From Terriglobales bacterium (GTDB taxonomy: Bacteria > Acidobacteriota > Terriglobia > Terriglobales > Gp1-AA117), in assembly GCA_030150795.1 (NCBI GenBank), contig JASLFF010000452.1, positions 1 through 6,436 on the forward strand: a stretch of DNA of 6,436 nucleotides, in the 5' to 3' direction. The notes under the pieces were generated by a model. That model searched no databases, was not told the DNA's origin, and saw nothing but the letters and a program-made list of their open reading frames with translations. A program made the translations under genes and the position numbers. Position 1 is the stretch's first letter. Every line of letters starts with the position of its first letter. Shown here piece after piece: positions 5,065-6,436 of the stretch.

Positions 5065-5991
5065 TCAGAGCGGCGTCCAGCCTTGGCATTCCTCGGCTGT
5101 TGGAGGCGTAGCCACGGGGAACCCCGAGTGCGATCGCACAACCGCATCAGATACGGAACAGAAGCTGCGGTGGCCAGCGTTCGCATTGATGGGCGTGGCC
5201 GCAATCACATATTCCGTGCAGGCGTTTTCAGTTCCCTGTTGCTGTTCCCCAAAATGGGCTGGGGCGCAATTGGAGCTGATGGTGAATTTGTATTGGCCTC
5301 TCTCGCACCAGACACCGGACGTACAACCGGCTCGGCCCAGCTGGCTGTCTACAAGACAGGCATGTTCGGCAGTGGCTCCGCTTCTGTCGGCGCAATTGCC
5401 ACCCAGCGTGACCAAATCGCGCGCATATCCTTGCTCCGGATACGTGGTTGAATAGGTGATTTGCGCGGTGTTAATTGTGCGCACGGTACTTGCGGCGGCA
5501 GCTTCATTGGCTGAAATTCTGGCCCGCAACAGGTTGGGAATGGCAATGGCCGCGATGATCAGAATGAAAGGAAGACTGATATAACCCAGAATCAATCCCG
5601 TCAGGGCCATTCCCTCCCCTTTTAGTCTGCCCATGCTTTTTTTGATTCTTGAGAGCGAAATGTGCCCGATGATAATGGCTGGAATTCCTGCAAGGAAAGT
5701 GAGGCATAGGACAATCGAAGCTATTCCCAGGACCATGCTCGCGATTGCGCCTCCATCTGTCTGGGCCGGCTGGTATGCCCGATAAGTTTGGGCTTGGGGA
5801 GGATATTGCGCCGACTGTTGACTTGGAGCAGGAGGCACATTCAGCCAGGGTGATGTTGAAGCTGGGTTGGGCGCGCTAGGCTGCTGGGCTGGCGGCGGTG
5901 GCGGCGTGGGAACAGCCTGTACCGGCGCTGCGCACTGCGGACAAACTGTGGCATCTTCGGGCATGGAAGCCCCGCACTTGAAGCAAAACAT
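5065..5991 (-). CDS. Zinc-ribbon + DUF4190 + pilin-like membrane protein
   Basis: A 308-residue protein with three parts. A zinc ribbon comes first, with four Cys as CxxC...CxxC (C3, C6, C17, C20). A Pro/Gln-rich disordered linker covers 22-78. A DUF4190-like membrane region with two hydrophobic segments (82-109 and 126-151) follows. The second segment runs straight into IPNLLRARISANEA (151-164), the block that in Acidobacteria follows the hydrophobic helix of type IV pilin-like proteins. After it come TVRTINTAQITYSTTYP, GYARDLVTLGG and a C-terminal domain with eight Cys (200, 212, 223, 229, 242, 258, 278, 302), probably disulfide-bonded outside, ending WTPL. The usual prepilin peptidase motif is absent, so it is probably a membrane-anchored relative rather than a processed pilin. 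ATG 5991 has GAGG 5 bases ahead. Function unknown. Confidence 0.88.
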   Translation of the reverse strand: MFCFKCGASMPEDATVCPQCAAPVQAVPTPPPPPAQQPSAPNPASTSPWLNVPPAPSQQSAQYPPQAQTYRAYQPAQTDGGAIASMVLGIASIVLCLTFLAGIPAIIIGHISLSRIKKSMGRLKGEGMALTGLILGYISLPFILIIAAIAIPNLLRARISANEAAAASTVRTINTAQITYSTTYPEQGYARDLVTLGGNCADRSGATAEHACLVDSQLGRAGCTSGVWCERGQYKFTISSNCAPAHFGEQQQGTENACTEYVIAATPINANAGHRSFCSVSDAVVRSHSGFPVATPPTAEECQGWTPL

Positions 5992-5996
5992 TCACA

Positions 5997-6000
5997 CCTC
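5997..6000 (-). promoter_or_regulatory. Shine-Dalgarno of the zinc-ribbon/DUF4190 gene
   Basis: On the minus strand GAGG stands 5 bases before ATG 5991, within GAGGTGTGAATG. It supports this start, which also places the zinc ribbon at the extreme N-terminus as is usual for such proteins. Confidence 0.5.
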
Positions 6001-6036
6001 ACTCGGCTTCCGCCCGTAGCTTACTGATATTTGGGA

Positions 6037-6065
6037 AAAGTACTTCATTCAAATTGAAAAGGCAA
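6037..6065 (-). promoter_or_regulatory. Weak sigma70-like promoter candidate
   Basis: On the minus strand TTGCCT (6065-6060) is followed after exactly 17 bases by TACTTT (6042-6037). The match to TTGACA/TATAAT is 4/6 and 3/6. It lies about 45 bases upstream of ATG 5991 in the only AT-rich part of this gap. It is the best candidate seen, but weak. Confidence 0.22.
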
Positions 6066-6123
6066 TCATTTCGCGGCTTGGGGAATCACCTTTGTAATGC
6101 GTCAAAATGCTCTCGGCTGGACT

Positions 6124-6436
6124 TTAAGCAAAGCGTTTGAGCGCTGCTTCGGCAGCAAAGTATCCGCACATGCCATGAACGCCAGGGGCGGGTGGAGTTG
6201 AAGAAGAGCACAAAAAAACGCCATCCAGCGGCGTGCCATAAAGACTGGCCGTCGGACGAAGAAACATCTGGCTCAGGTAAGCTGCGCCGCCGCCGATGTC
6301 GCCACCGATCAGGTTGGGATTGTGCCGCTCCATGTCCACTGGGCCCATGACGGAACGCGCCGCAATGCAGTCCTTAAAGCCGGGAGCAAATCGTTCCACC
6401 TGTTTTTCAATCGCCTCAGTTACGTTGCCGGTGAAT
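6124..6436 (-). CDS. Phytoene-desaturase-like FAD oxidoreductase, C-terminal part
   Basis: The frame is open from the right edge to a TAA stop, giving the last 103 residues; the start lies outside the window, and the GTG at 6399 is an internal valine. The visible part matches the C-terminus of the phytoene dehydrogenase / amine-oxidase-fold family: IEKQVERFAPGF (9-20), NPNLIGGDIGGGAAYLSQ (39-56), RPTASLYGTP (60-69) and the C-terminal FAD-contacting segment GVFLCSSSTPPAPGVHGM (72-89), then CGYFAAEAAL. Family members use FAD to desaturate or isomerise carotenoids or related lipids. The N-terminal Rossmann dinucleotide motif is off-window, so substrate and exact enzyme cannot be given; many such genes in Acidobacteria are not in carotenoid clusters. 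A gap of 132 bases separates it from the next gene. Confidence 0.87.
   Translation of the reverse strand, partial: FTGNVTEAIEKQVERFAPGFKDCIAARSVMGPVDMERHNPNLIGGDIGGGAAYLSQMFLRPTASLYGTPLDGVFLCSSSTPPAPGVHGMCGYFAAEAALKRFA

Noticed and set aside
5020..5451. Plus-strand frame of 143 codons opposite the DUF4190/pilin-like gene
   Set aside because: It overlaps the well-supported minus-strand C-terminal domain and has no start signal or domain of its own.

Overview
The window looks like a piece of an Acidobacteriota chromosome (class Terriglobia, Koribacter-like) or a close relative. This is inferred from protein style and composition: moderate GC, an Asp-box sialidase-like protein of a type common there, a DUF4190/pilin-like protein with the IPNLLRARISANEA block typical of that phylum, and degenerate heptanucleotide tandem repeats between genes. 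No rRNA, tRNA, IS element, phage gene or CRISPR array was seen. The content is mostly housekeeping or cell-envelope genes, each apparently transcribed alone, rather than a multi-gene defence or biosynthetic system.

Left part (1-1819, + strand): the 3' part of a secreted Asp-box (BNR) sialidase-like protein, a candidate terminator hairpin, then a small exported two-cysteine protein. The 325-base gap at 1820-2144 holds a candidate terminator, an AT-rich hairpin and, most notably, a nested hairpin structure (2018-2093). A third hairpin and a strong Shine-Dalgarno follow, directly ahead of a 100-residue protein of unknown function (2145-2447). This possible cis-regulatory RNA leader is the best candidate for something undescribed.

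Middle part (2448-3660): a possible convergent 70-residue ORF, a possible 49-residue ORF, a perfect 7-bp inverted repeat, and an exported FKBP-type peptidyl-prolyl isomerase (2953-3411). After it comes a 247-base gap that is nearly all repeats: ten phased heptamers, a long imperfect inverted repeat, and a second heptamer family that runs into the stop codon of the next gene.

Right part (3659-6436, - strand): an NRAMP-superfamily metal transporter whose metal-site motifs differ from the canonical DPGN/MPHN. Next is a zinc-ribbon + DUF4190 + pilin-like fusion protein, and last the C-terminal part of a phytoene-desaturase-like FAD oxidoreductase that runs off the right edge. The gaps (about 160 and 132 bases) argue for separate transcription. 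Apart from a shared cell-envelope theme, nothing shows that these genes act together.
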